From an uncultured Thermomicrobia bacterium (lineage in GTDB: Bacteria > Chloroflexota > Chloroflexia > Thermomicrobiales > JALYUS01), in assembly GCA_937968015.1 (NCBI GenBank), contig CALBSO010000089.1, forward strand, positions 1 through 47,168: a stretch of DNA of 47,168 bases, in the 5' to 3' direction. Made by a program: the position numbers and the translations under genes. Below the pieces are notes generated by a model. It was given only the letters and a program-made list of their open reading frames with translations, was not told where the DNA came from and did no database searches. Positions within the stretch are counted from its first letter, which is position 1; the number at the start of each line of letters is the position of its first letter. Shown here in pieces: positions 32,537 to 41,011 of this stretch.

Positions 32537-34300
32537 TTACTTATCCAGCCACGTCTCCTTCAGGCCGATATTGGTGCCGGTGGCATTGTGGACGTAGCCC
32601 TTGACGTAGGACTTCATCGCCTCGTACTGGCTGCCGACGTACAGCATCACCCACGGGTTGTCCGCCAGCAGTATTTGCTGGAGTTGCGCGTAGACCTTCT
32701 TGCGATCATCCTGCTTGCTCACCGCCACACCATCCGAGACCAGTTTATCGAAGTTCGGATTACTGTATCCCGAGTTGTTCGAGGCGAGACCGGTGCCGAA
32801 GTTCGAGAGCATGATGTCATTCGGGTCCGTATACCCGCTCGTGCCACTGACAAGCATCTCGTAGTTCTTCGCGTTATTGTCAGCGATGAAAGTACCGTTG
32901 TCCTCCGGCAGCACATCGGCAGTGATGCCAATCTGCTTCAGTTGGTCCTGCACCGCGAGGGCGGCGTTCGAGAGGAACGGATAGGAGGACCACGTCTTGA
33001 TCGCTGTCTTGAAGCCGCTGCCGAACCCGGCATCCGCGAGCATCGCCTTCGCTCCCTTGATATCCTGCGGCGGCACCTTCGTATCGAGCGTCGCCCAGTA
33101 GCCGGGCGGGAAGACCGTCAGCGTGGGGATCGCCAGGCCATAGAAGGCAGCATCCACGATTGCCTGCCGGTCCATCGCGAGGCTGATCGCCTGCCGCACC
33201 TTCGGATTCGCCCACGGCTTGTCCTTCTGCGTCAGGTTAAAGCCGAGATAGCGAATATTCGTGTTCTGGTCGCCCGCAATCGTCAGGGTTTTGTCCGCCT
33301 TCAATTGCGGAATGTCCTTGGCGGGGGCGTACTCGACGAAGTCTACCGTGCCGGTGCGGATCGCGGTACTGCGCGCGGTATCATCCGGTACCGGAGTCAT
33401 CTCGATGCCGTCGAGATAGGGCTTGCCCGTATCCCAGTAGTTCGGGTTCTTCACCAGCGTCAGTTTGGTGTTCGGAGTGTAGTCCTTGAACATAAAGGGT
33501 CCGGTGCCGTTCGCGGTCTTCGTCAAGTCACCGTTTTTGTCCACGTCCTCTTTCTTGACGATCGCGTAGTTTGGGCTCCACAACCCCACAAGAAAGGCGG
33601 CATTCGGTTTCTTCAAGGTAATTTTCACCGTGCTATCATCCGGCGTCTCGATCTTGTCAATGCTGGAAAGGCCCGCCGTGCTCGTGGACTTCGTCTTCGG
33701 GTCGAGCACGCGCTCGTAGGAGTATTTCACATCCCCCGCGACAAACGGCTGGCCTTTGTGAAATTTGACGCCCTGACGCAGTTTGAAGGTGTACACCAGA
33801 CCGTCCGACGAGATGTCCCATGACTGCGCCAAGTCCGGTTGTGGGGAAAGTGTGGCGTCAATCGTCACGAGGCGGCCGTAAATATGCTCCACAATATGAT
33901 TCGTCGCGGTAAGGCTCGTGCTGTGCGGGTCGAGCGCGACGGGATCACCCTGCAACCCCATCTTGAGGACGCCGCCCTTTTTCGGCGTGCCTGCCGCTGC
34001 CGCAGCGGTTGGCGCAGCGGAGGTGCTCCCTGTCGTCGCGGGTGCAGTCGTTGGTGAAGTGCCCGTCGTTGCCGCTGCCGCCGTCGTTGGGGCGGTCGTC
34101 GCCACTGCCGCCGGGCTTGCCGCGCCTACCGCCGGTGACGCGGCAGCGGCGGGTGCTTTCGTCGGCGCGGGGGTACTCGTCGCGGTGCTGCTACTGCCAC
34201 ATGCCGCGAGGATCGCCGTTGCCGCCGCCGCCGCCGTCCCGCCGAGAAATGCGCGCCGCGTCAGGTCCTGGGTCCGATGCGTGTCGCGATTATCCGCCAT
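32537..34300 (-). CDS. dppA: Tat-exported lipoprotein, peptide ABC transporter binding protein (SBP family 5)
   Basis: A 587-residue extracytoplasmic solute-binding protein. A twin-arginine signal (TRRAFLGGTAAAA, R15-R16) leads to a lipobox LAAC with C34. A long Ala/Thr/Pro linker (about 37-105) sets the domain off the membrane. The family-5 core follows (SWDISSDGLVYTFKLRQGVKFHKGQPF, about 165-190), then TGPFMFKDYTPNTKLTLVKNPNYWD. Ligands could be oligopeptides, dipeptides or nickel. ATG 34300 follows GGAGAGGAG. First gene of the dppABC run. Confidence 0.93.
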   Translation of the reverse strand: MADNRDTHRTQDLTRRAFLGGTAAAAATAILAACGSSSTATSTPAPTKAPAAAASPAVGAASPAAVATTAPTTAAAATTGTSPTTAPATTGSTSAAPTAAAAAGTPKKGGVLKMGLQGDPVALDPHSTSLTATNHIVEHIYGRLVTIDATLSPQPDLAQSWDISSDGLVYTFKLRQGVKFHKGQPFVAGDVKYSYERVLDPKTKSTSTAGLSSIDKIETPDDSTVKITLKKPNAAFLVGLWSPNYAIVKKEDVDKNGDLTKTANGTGPFMFKDYTPNTKLTLVKNPNYWDTGKPYLDGIEMTPVPDDTARSTAIRTGTVDFVEYAPAKDIPQLKADKTLTIAGDQNTNIRYLGFNLTQKDKPWANPKVRQAISLAMDRQAIVDAAFYGLAIPTLTVFPPGYWATLDTKVPPQDIKGAKAMLADAGFGSGFKTAIKTWSSYPFLSNAALAVQDQLKQIGITADVLPEDNGTFIADNNAKNYEMLVSGTSGYTDPNDIMLSNFGTGLASNNSGYSNPNFDKLVSDGVAVSKQDDRKKVYAQLQQILLADNPWVMLYVGSQYEAMKSYVKGYVHNATGTNIGLKETWLDK

Positions 34301-34465
34301 TGCTCGTTCTCCTCTCCGCCTTCTCTGCACTCGCACTGCACGGCTCGCCATGCGCGCCGCTGGCGTTGGGGCAGTGCGTCTTACCGCCCCGATCCGTGGT
34401 GTGATCGTGCGCGAGGTATAGCATTATCCCGGCGGGCATGTCAATGAAGGCTGGGAGAAGAACCC

Positions 34466-36724
34466 TCACCCCCATTCGCGCGCCGCGCGGACAATCTTTT
34501 CCGGCGTCATCGGGATTTCGTAGACACGCACACCGATCGCGTCGGCAATCGCGTTGGCGATGGCGGCAGCGCCGGGCACGACGGGCGGCTCGCCGATCCC
34601 CTTGCCGCCGAACGGCCCAACGGGCGCGGGGATTTCCAGGATGATCGTCTCGATGGGCGGCACGGCCTCCATGCTCGGTACCGCGTAATCGAGGAACGAG
34701 GCGGTGAGGAGCGTGCCCCGGTCGTCATAGACCATACTTTCGTAGAGGCCCCAGCCGATCCCCTGCGCGACGCCGCCCATGATCTGGCCGTCCACCGCCG
34801 CCGGGTTGATCGCCCGCCCGACATCCTGCGCCGCGACGTACTGCACGATCCGCACATCGCCCGTCTCCGCGTCGGCGTTGACTTTGACCAGATGGGCGGC
34901 AGCGCCGGGCGCGCGGTTCGTCTGCGCCGTCGTGCCGCTGCCATAGACGGGCGCGTACCGGCCGCCGAAGGTCATCGTCATGCGGGCGAGTTCGGCAATC
35001 GGCTTCTCCTGCCCCGGCGCGCCCTTGACACGGACCTTGTCGTCCACGATTTCGAGGTCTTCCGGGGCCGCTTCCAATTGCTCGGCGGCAATTTGCAGCA
35101 GTTGCTTCTTTGCGGACTCGACCGCCTGAATGACCGCCGGCCCGACCGTGTAGAGAATCTTGCTCCCACCGGCGGAACCCGCATACGGGGCGGTATCCGT
35201 GTTGCCGGAAATAATCTGCACTTTTTCGACATCCACGCCGAATACTTCCGCCGCCATGATCGCGAAGGAGGTGTTCGAGCCGGTGATGTCCTGCGAGCCG
35301 AGGACGAGCGCGAGCGAGCCGTCCGCATTCAACCGGCAGGCTGCCGAGGCCGGCTCCAAGCCGCCGAACCACGCGCCGACCGCGATTCCGACGCCCTCGC
35401 CCGCGACCTTGCCGCGCCCTGTCCAGGCTGGGTGCTTCTGCAACGCTTCGAGGCAATTCTTCAGCCCGACGGGCGCCCACGGCGTATTGTCCGGCAGGAG
35501 GTCGCCTTCCGCGACGATGTTTTTGAGGCGGAACGTAATGTCGTCCATCCCCAGTTCTTTCGCCATCAGGCTCATGTTCGATTCGATGGCGAAGGTCGCC
35601 TGCGGCGCGCCGGGCGCGCGGTACGCACCGAGCGTCGTCTTGTTCGTGTGGACATCGTACGTCTCGATGTCGAGGTGCGGGATCTTGTAATAGCCGCCTA
35701 GCAGCAGCGAGGCGATGCCGGACGGCGCACCCGGAAAAGCGCCCGTGTCGAAGACGACCTTTGCCTTGAGCGCGTGGAATGTGCCATCCTTCTTCGCGCC
35801 GGTCGTCAGTTCGATGAAGCAGCCGGGCGCCGGGTTGCCGGAAAGGAATTCTTCCATCCGCGACAGGACGAAGCGGACCGGGCGGCGCGTCTTGATGGCG
35901 AGGATCGCCGTCAGGGGTTCATAGAGCAGGAACTTGCCGCCGAAGCCACCGCCGACGGGCATCGCCGTCATCCGCACCTTGTTCTCCGGCAGGCCCGTTG
36001 CCTGCGCCACCGCCGAGCGGCAATAGAACATCGCCTGCGTGCTCGTCCAGACGGAGAGCGTGCCGCTGTTGTCCATCATCGCGACGGTGGAATGCGGCTC
36101 GATGTACGATTGATGGACCATGTTCGTCTTGTACTTGCGGGTGATGACGATATCGGACTCGGTAAGCCCCTGCTCGATCTCGCCCCGATGGTAGTGCTTG
36201 AAGGCGGCGACGTTCGGCGGCAACTCGCGCTTCTCCTCGGCGACCGCCGCGACCGCCGCGTGCATGTCGAGTTCGTCCGCGCCGCCCTCTTCCTTGAAGA
36301 TCGCGCGCGGCGAATCCGGCCGCATCGCCGCCTCGGCATCCGTGACGACGGGTAACTCCTCGTAATCCACCTGCACGAGCGAGGCCGCCTCCACCGCGAT
36401 TGCTTCCGACTGCGCGATGACGACCGCAACCGGCTGCCCGTAGAAAACGACGCGCCCCTGCGCGAGCGGCAGACGGGCGGGCGGCATCTTCCAGATCGGC
36501 AGGATGTCTTCGGCGGTGCAGACATCAATAACACCGGGGAGCGCACGGGCCGCGCGCGTGTCAATGCCGCGGATGCGCGCGTTCGCGTAGATGCTGTTGA
36601 CGAGCCGCGCGTGTCCCATGCGAGGGAGCGTCATATCGCCGGTAAACTGCTCCTCACCGGTCAGTTTCTTCGGCCCATCCTGGCGCTTGGTCGCTTTGCC
36701 GACATACTTGAACGCTGTTGCCAC
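34466..36724 (-). CDS. Xanthine dehydrogenase/CoxL-family molybdopterin-binding subunit
   Basis: A 752-residue large subunit of a molybdenum hydroxylase. Landmarks are KLTGEEQFTGDMTLPRMGHARLV (start), GQPVAVVIAQ, the GGGFGGKF cofactor loop, GAYRAPGAPQATFAIE, AQGIGWGLYESMV and the catalytic glutamate E712 in GKGIGEPPVVPG. The loop lacks the AYRCSFR of true CO dehydrogenase, so aldehyde, purine or another heterocycle is likelier. The usual FAD and 2Fe-2S subunit genes are not adjacent, which is notable. Start GTG 36724 behind AAAGGA. Confidence 0.9.
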   Translation of the reverse strand: MATAFKYVGKATKRQDGPKKLTGEEQFTGDMTLPRMGHARLVNSIYANARIRGIDTRAARALPGVIDVCTAEDILPIWKMPPARLPLAQGRVVFYGQPVAVVIAQSEAIAVEAASLVQVDYEELPVVTDAEAAMRPDSPRAIFKEEGGADELDMHAAVAAVAEEKRELPPNVAAFKHYHRGEIEQGLTESDIVITRKYKTNMVHQSYIEPHSTVAMMDNSGTLSVWTSTQAMFYCRSAVAQATGLPENKVRMTAMPVGGGFGGKFLLYEPLTAILAIKTRRPVRFVLSRMEEFLSGNPAPGCFIELTTGAKKDGTFHALKAKVVFDTGAFPGAPSGIASLLLGGYYKIPHLDIETYDVHTNKTTLGAYRAPGAPQATFAIESNMSLMAKELGMDDITFRLKNIVAEGDLLPDNTPWAPVGLKNCLEALQKHPAWTGRGKVAGEGVGIAVGAWFGGLEPASAACRLNADGSLALVLGSQDITGSNTSFAIMAAEVFGVDVEKVQIISGNTDTAPYAGSAGGSKILYTVGPAVIQAVESAKKQLLQIAAEQLEAAPEDLEIVDDKVRVKGAPGQEKPIAELARMTMTFGGRYAPVYGSGTTAQTNRAPGAAAHLVKVNADAETGDVRIVQYVAAQDVGRAINPAAVDGQIMGGVAQGIGWGLYESMVYDDRGTLLTASFLDYAVPSMEAVPPIETIILEIPAPVGPFGGKGIGEPPVVPGAAAIANAIADAIGVRVYEIPMTPEKIVRAAREWG

Positions 36725-36790
36725 CGGCCACGTCCTTTCGATTGATTGCGCGGGCACTATCCGGCCTTGCAGCGGGGCAAGGCACCCGAA

Positions 36791-36819
36791 ATCATCCGCC
36801 CCGCCGCCCGATCCGTCAA
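36791..36819 (-). promoter_or_regulatory. Candidate promoter of the molybdoprotein gene
   Basis: Minus-strand TTGACG (36819-36814), 17 bp, GATGAT (36796-36791), about 65 bp before the GTG start. The -10 is a 4-of-6 match. Confidence 0.45.
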
Positions 36820-36892
36820 GCAGTGGCAGGAAAATGCTGCGAATGCTGCGCCGAGGCAACGATATTGGCGGTCTTGCGACGTTCCCGGTGGC

Positions 36893-37297
36893 TTATTCAC
36901 CTTGCTTCGTGTCACGATGCCGTGAGAGGAAGAATGCGCCGAGTTCGGCCATCGTCGTCGCCTCCTCCGGTTTCAGCATATGGACCATGCGCTTGATCGA
37001 AATGCGCGGGGCGACATCGCCGCGCGTCGGCAACGCGAATCCGATTGCTGCGGTGTTCGCTGGTTGCGTCGTCGCGCGGAGTTCGTCGGCGACGAGTTCC
37101 AGCATGTCGGACAATTCCAGGCCGAGCGCCGCCGCGAGCCGTTCGAGCACGAGCGCGGACGGATATTTCTTTCCCCGCTCGATCTCCCCGAGGTAGACAA
37201 CCGAGAGCCCCACGCGCGCCGCGAGCGCCTTAAGCGTTAATGAGCGTTCCTGTCGCACCCGCCGGAGTACCGCACCCATCGTCTGCTGTAAGTCCAT
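36893..37297 (-). CDS. clgR: ClgR-like XRE-family regulator
   Basis: A 134-residue regulator with one N-terminal helix-turn-helix: LRRVRQERSLTLKALAARVGLSVVYLGEIERGKKYPSALVLERLAAALGLELSDMLE. This pattern matches actinobacterial ClgR (Clp gene regulator), and the gene is divergent from clpP, the expected target. The C-terminal third (about 85-134) has no recognised domain. In Actinobacteria ClgR is itself a ClpP substrate through a hydrophobic C-terminus; here the end is charged (RHRDTKQGE). ATG 37297 follows GGAGGTGG. The name is by analogy. Confidence 0.8.
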   Translation of the reverse strand: MDLQQTMGAVLRRVRQERSLTLKALAARVGLSVVYLGEIERGKKYPSALVLERLAAALGLELSDMLELVADELRATTQPANTAAIGFALPTRGDVAPRISIKRMVHMLKPEEATTMAELGAFFLSRHRDTKQGE

Positions 37298-37331
37298 CGC
37301 TGCACCACCTCCACGAATCTCTCCGATACAC

Positions 37332-37386
37332 ATGCTCATAGCATGTCTTTCCCTTGCATTCTACGTTATGAGCATATACGCTACAA
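37332..37386. promoter_or_regulatory. Operator pair and clgR promoter between clgR and clpP
   Basis: ATGCTCATA (37332-37340) and TATGAGCAT (37367-37375) form a perfect 9-bp inverted pair spaced 26 bp apart. The minus-strand promoter is TTGTAG (37386-37381), 17 bp, TAGAAT (37363-37358). The second operator half lies in the spacer, so autoregulation of clgR is suggested. A clpP promoter could not be placed confidently. Confidence 0.55.
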
Positions 37387-37433
37387 GGATGTTGCCGATC
37401 CGATGGCGTTGATAAAAGAGAGGAACGACCGGC

Positions 37434-38048
37434 ATGTCTCCATCGAATGTCATCCCCGCCGTAATTGAGAGCACGAACAGGGGCGAGCGATCGTGGGACA
37501 TCTACTCGCGGCTCCTGCGGGAACGCGTTATCTTCGTCGGCGCGCCGATTGACAGCCAGATCGCGAACCTCGTCATCGCGCAACTCTTGTTCCTGGACTA
37601 CGAAGACTCAGAGCGGGAGATTCGGCTCTACATCAACAGTCCGGGCGGCGAAATTTACGCCGGGCTCGGCATTTATGACACGATGCAGATGCTCAAATGT
37701 GACATTTCGACTGTCTGCATCGGGCTTGCGGCGAGCCTGGGCGCGGTACTGCTGATGGCGGGGACGCCCGGCAAACGCTACGCGCTGCCGAACGCGCGTG
37801 TCTTGATCCATCAGGGTTCCGGCGGGTTTAGCGGCAACAACCCCGATGTTGAGGTGCAGGCGAGAGAGACGATCAATCTCGTCACGCGGTGTATTGAGAT
37901 CATGGCCCGACATACGGGCCAGTCGTTTGACAAACTCAAGCGGGATACCGAGCGCGATTACTTCATGGGCGCTGACGAGGCGCACGAGTATGGCATTATT
38001 GACGAGGTGCTCCGGCCGCAATTGACTCCATTGGCGCCGATGCGATAA
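37434..38048 (+). CDS. clpP: ATP-dependent Clp protease proteolytic subunit
   Basis: A 204-residue serine protease forming the tetradecameric barrel that degrades substrates fed by Clp ATPases. The catalytic triad is S101 (GLAASLGAVLL), H126 (VLIHQGSGGF) and D175 (TERDYFMG). The handle region SGNNPDVEVQARE and the INSPGG signature at about 68-72 are normal. No processed propeptide is obvious. It is divergent from the ClgR-like gene; no clpX or second clpP is adjacent. Confidence 0.95.
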   Translation: MSPSNVIPAVIESTNRGERSWDIYSRLLRERVIFVGAPIDSQIANLVIAQLLFLDYEDSEREIRLYINSPGGEIYAGLGIYDTMQMLKCDISTVCIGLAASLGAVLLMAGTPGKRYALPNARVLIHQGSGGFSGNNPDVEVQARETINLVTRCIEIMARHTGQSFDKLKRDTERDYFMGADEAHEYGIIDEVLRPQLTPLAPMR

Positions 38049-38121
38049 CCGATACCATCAGTCCCCGGCGGTCTTCCTTCTCTTCCTCTTCTTCCGCGCG
38101 TGCGGCGTTTCTGTAGTTATT

Positions 38122-38173
38122 CTTTGTCGTCTCTGTCGCGTACAATGGCGCGCGAGAGAGGGAGACGACAAAG
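38122..38173. promoter_or_regulatory. 12-bp inverted repeat around the apt promoter/ribosome site
   Basis: CTTTGTCGTCTC (38122-38133) and its exact complement GAGACGACAAAG (38162-38173) flank a -10-like TACAAT (38141-38146). The second arm overlaps the AAAGGAG (38170-38176) of apt. It can be read as a double operator or, if transcripts start upstream, as an RNA hairpin hiding the ribosome site. Confidence 0.6.
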
Positions 38174-38182
38174 GAGCGATGC

Positions 38183-38710
38183 ATGGCCTCGAGCGCCGAC
38201 CATATCAAGCAGTATATTCGGGATATTCCCGATTTCCCGCAGCCTGGCGTCCTCTATCGGGACATTACACCGCTTCTCGCCAACCCCGCCGCTTTCAAGG
38301 AGGTACTGGACGCCCTCGCGATGCAGTATCGGGATGCGAAGATCGAGGCGGTCGTCGCGGTCGAGTCGCGCGGGTTCATCTTTGGCGCGCCGCTGGCGTA
38401 TATCCTCGGCGTTCCGTTCGTGACCGCCCGGAAGTTCGGCAAACTGCCGTATGCAACGATCAATGTCGCCTACCAACTCGAATACGGCGAAGCGATCATC
38501 GAGATGCACACGGATGCCCTGACGCCCGGCCAGCGTGTCCTGATCGTGGACGATCTGCTCGCCACGGGTGGTACGACCGCCGCGACAGTTGCGTTAGTGG
38601 AAAAACTCGGCGGCGCAGTGGTCGGCGTGGCCTTCGTCATCGAACTGACCTTTCTCAATGGCCGACAACGTCTCGGCAACCATGATGTCTTCGCCCTCAT
38701 CCAGTATTGA
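38183..38710 (+). CDS. apt: Adenine phosphoribosyltransferase
   Basis: Salvages adenine plus PRPP to AMP. A 175-residue type I phosphoribosyltransferase: IRDIPDFPQPGVLYRDITPLL at the start, AVESRGFIFGAPLA, and the PRPP-binding signature VLIVDDLLATGGTT at about 113-126. AAAGGAG precedes ATG 38183. The next gene follows after 15 bp. Confidence 0.95.
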   Translation: MASSADHIKQYIRDIPDFPQPGVLYRDITPLLANPAAFKEVLDALAMQYRDAKIEAVVAVESRGFIFGAPLAYILGVPFVTARKFGKLPYATINVAYQLEYGEAIIEMHTDALTPGQRVLIVDDLLATGGTTAATVALVEKLGGAVVGVAFVIELTFLNGRQRLGNHDVFALIQY

Positions 38711-38725
38711 AAAGGAGCACGCGAC

Positions 38726-39811
38726 GTGGCGGACAGGATCAAGGTCGGGGTGATCGGGACGGGCGGGATCGCGACCCTCCGTCATCTGCCCGCGTTCAAG
38801 GAGGCGGAGGCGGCGGGCAAGGCGGAAGTGCTCGCGGTCAGTGATGTCGTCGAAGCGAGCGCCCAGGCAGCAGCCGCGCAGTTCGGCGTGCCGCACGTCT
38901 TCACCGATTACAACGATCTGCTCCGCCTGCCGCTCGACGCGGTGAGCATCTGCACGCCCAATTCCTTCCATGAGCCGATCGCCCTCGCCGCGCTCGATGC
39001 CGGGATCCATGTGCTCTGCGAAAAACCGCTCGCCCTCGATTACCCGGGCGCGCGGCGGATGGCGGCGCGGGCCACGGAGAGCGGCCGGAAAACGGCGGTG
39101 AACTTCCGTTACCGCTGGGTCCCGGCGGCGGGTTTCATCCGCGACCTGATCGCGGGCGGCGAACTGGGCGAGATCTACCATGTGTACGCGAACTACTTCA
39201 ATGGCACCCTTCACGACCCGACGACGCCGATCAGTTGGCGGCAGACGCGCGCCGCATCGGGCAGTGGCGCATTGGGGGATCTCGCCTCGCACATCATTGA
39301 CCTTTGCCGGTGGTGGATCGGCGAGTTCGCGCGGGTTGACGGACACCTGCGCACGTTCACTCTTGAGCGCCCGCTGACGACCGGCGGTACCGGCCCCGTG
39401 GATGTGGACGACGCGGTCTCGATCCACGCGCGATTTACCGGTGGCGCGGAAGGGGTGATCAACGCCAGCCGGTGTGCGATCGGGCACAACAACCACCAGC
39501 GAATCGAACTCTACGGCACGAAAGGCGCGGTGATCTACGAAATCGAGAAGTGGGATGAGGGTGGAGATCAGATTCGGGTCTGCTTCGGCAGCAGCCAGGC
39601 GCGATACAATGCCTTCGCCGTCGTGAGAGTACCGCCCACCTACTTGCTCGGCACGCCCCAGCGTGTGATGACCGACTTCATTGACGCGATCCGCGCTGAC
39701 ATCCAGCCATCGCCCGACTTCACCGACGGCATGCGCTGCCAGGAAGTGCTGGACGCGGTCGAGTTGTCAGACCGCGAGCACAGCCCGGTAGACTTGCCGT
39801 TGCCATCGTGA
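38726..39811 (+). CDS. Gfo/Idh/MocA-family NAD(P)-dependent oxidoreductase
   Basis: A 361-residue sugar or inositol dehydrogenase-like protein. The Rossmann motif VGVIGTGGIATLRHLP is at residues 8-23, the family EKP motif (HVLCEKPLALDYPGARR) at about 95, and the conserved DLASHIIDLCRWWIGE with its catalytic-type His near 190. Start is GTG 38726 behind GGAG, 15 bp after apt, so probably co-transcribed. Substrate unknown; a functional link with apt is not evident. Confidence 0.9.
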   Translation: MADRIKVGVIGTGGIATLRHLPAFKEAEAAGKAEVLAVSDVVEASAQAAAAQFGVPHVFTDYNDLLRLPLDAVSICTPNSFHEPIALAALDAGIHVLCEKPLALDYPGARRMAARATESGRKTAVNFRYRWVPAAGFIRDLIAGGELGEIYHVYANYFNGTLHDPTTPISWRQTRAASGSGALGDLASHIIDLCRWWIGEFARVDGHLRTFTLERPLTTGGTGPVDVDDAVSIHARFTGGAEGVINASRCAIGHNNHQRIELYGTKGAVIYEIEKWDEGGDQIRVCFGSSQARYNAFAVVRVPPTYLLGTPQRVMTDFIDAIRADIQPSPDFTDGMRCQEVLDAVELSDREHSPVDLPLPS

Positions 39812-39892
39812 CCGGTAGCATGGATGTGTGATGCCGCCAGGGCGGTCTCTGGATCGTCGTACCGGTCATCACCGCTCCGCCTCTGCCGCGCT

Positions 39893-40981
39893 TCAGGGAA
39901 CGGATGCCCTGACGGGACGGAGCGTACGCTCGATCTCAGTGCGGCGCGATTCAAGCCAGGGTGGTAATTGAAGGCCCCTTCCTAATTCTTCCTCGCTCTC
40001 GTCAACCAGGAAGCCGGGACCAGTTGTGGCGATCTCGACGATGTGGCCGTCCGGGTCGGTGGTATAGATGCTCTTGAAGTAGACGCGGTCCATCACGGGC
40101 GAGACGCGCAGGCCCGCGCCCAGCAGCCGTTCGCGGAAGGCGAGTTGCGCCTCCTCGTCGGGGACGGCAAGCGCGAAGTGATGCGTCTGGCCGGCACCCA
40201 GCCGCGCCTGGGGCTCGCGGCTGGCGTCGCGCCCGAAATAGGTGATCACCGTCCCGGGTCGCCCGTCGCGAACGCCCCAATACCAGTGTGCCGAAGTCGG
40301 GTCGTCGAAGTTCGCGGTCATCTTGACGCGGCGCATCCCCAGCACGCCACCGAGGAAGGCATGCGTGCGCCCGATGTCGGAGCCGATCGCGGTGATATGG
40401 TGCATGCCGTGGCGTAACGCCATCTCCGGCGTGATCGCGGCCACCGGCTCCGACCAGGTCTCCGCCCCGATCCGCACCTCGTCCCGGTTGGCAATGATCA
40501 TCTCCAGCGGCGGATCGCGGTGCTCCGTACCAAGACAGTCCGGCTCCTCGTCCACTGCCCAGCCCGGTCCTTTGGTCGCGATTTCGACGATCGTGCCGTC
40601 GGGGTCGGTGAGGTAGAGAGACTCGAAGTAGTGACGGTCGAGGGGTCCGCTGACCCGTATGCCGAGGTCGGTCAGCCGCCGCTTCCACTTCAGCAGGCCG
40701 TCGCGATCGGCGACCGTCAGCGCGAAGTGATGCGTCCCGCCGATGCCTGGCTGCCCCTTCGGTGCGCCCGGCCACTCGAAGAACGTGATCGCCGAGCCGG
40801 GGCTGCCAACCGCGTCGCCGAAGTAGAGGTGGTAGCTGCGGGGGTCATCGAAGTTGACCGTCTTCTTGACGAGGTGCAGTCCCAGCACCTCAGTATAGAA
40901 GTCAATCGTCCGCTGGGCGTCACCGCAGACGACGGTGATGTGATGGATGCCCTGGATGCCCATGTCGGTCATGTCCGTCAA
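39893..40981 (-). CDS. Ring-cleaving dioxygenase of the VOC superfamily
   Basis: A 362-residue protein built of two glyoxalase/VOC modules, each beginning with a G-x-HH-I-T segment (GIQGIHHITVVCGDA and RHGMHHITAIGSDI). Each has HHFALxV and a terminal IVEIAT with the metal glutamate. The pattern fits MhqO/MhqA-type hydroquinone dioxygenases in the Bacillus quinone-stress group. The pairs H...H...E needed for one Fe/Mn site are visible. It is convergent with the Gfo/Idh gene. The ring substrate is inferred from family only. Confidence 0.88.
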   Translation of the reverse strand: MTDMTDMGIQGIHHITVVCGDAQRTIDFYTEVLGLHLVKKTVNFDDPRSYHLYFGDAVGSPGSAITFFEWPGAPKGQPGIGGTHHFALTVADRDGLLKWKRRLTDLGIRVSGPLDRHYFESLYLTDPDGTIVEIATKGPGWAVDEEPDCLGTEHRDPPLEMIIANRDEVRIGAETWSEPVAAITPEMALRHGMHHITAIGSDIGRTHAFLGGVLGMRRVKMTANFDDPTSAHWYWGVRDGRPGTVITYFGRDASREPQARLGAGQTHHFALAVPDEEAQLAFRERLLGAGLRVSPVMDRVYFKSIYTTDPDGHIVEIATTGPGFLVDESEEELGRGLQLPPWLESRRTEIERTLRPVRASVP

Positions 40982-41011
40982 ATTGCATCGCTCCCCGTAT
41001 TGTGCGGATAT

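Noticed and set aside
39809..39868. TGACCGGTA/TACCGGTCA inverted repeat between the Gfo/Idh and dioxygenase genes
   Set aside because: Only 9 bp with a 42-bp loop and no T-run; too weak to call as a terminator or operator.
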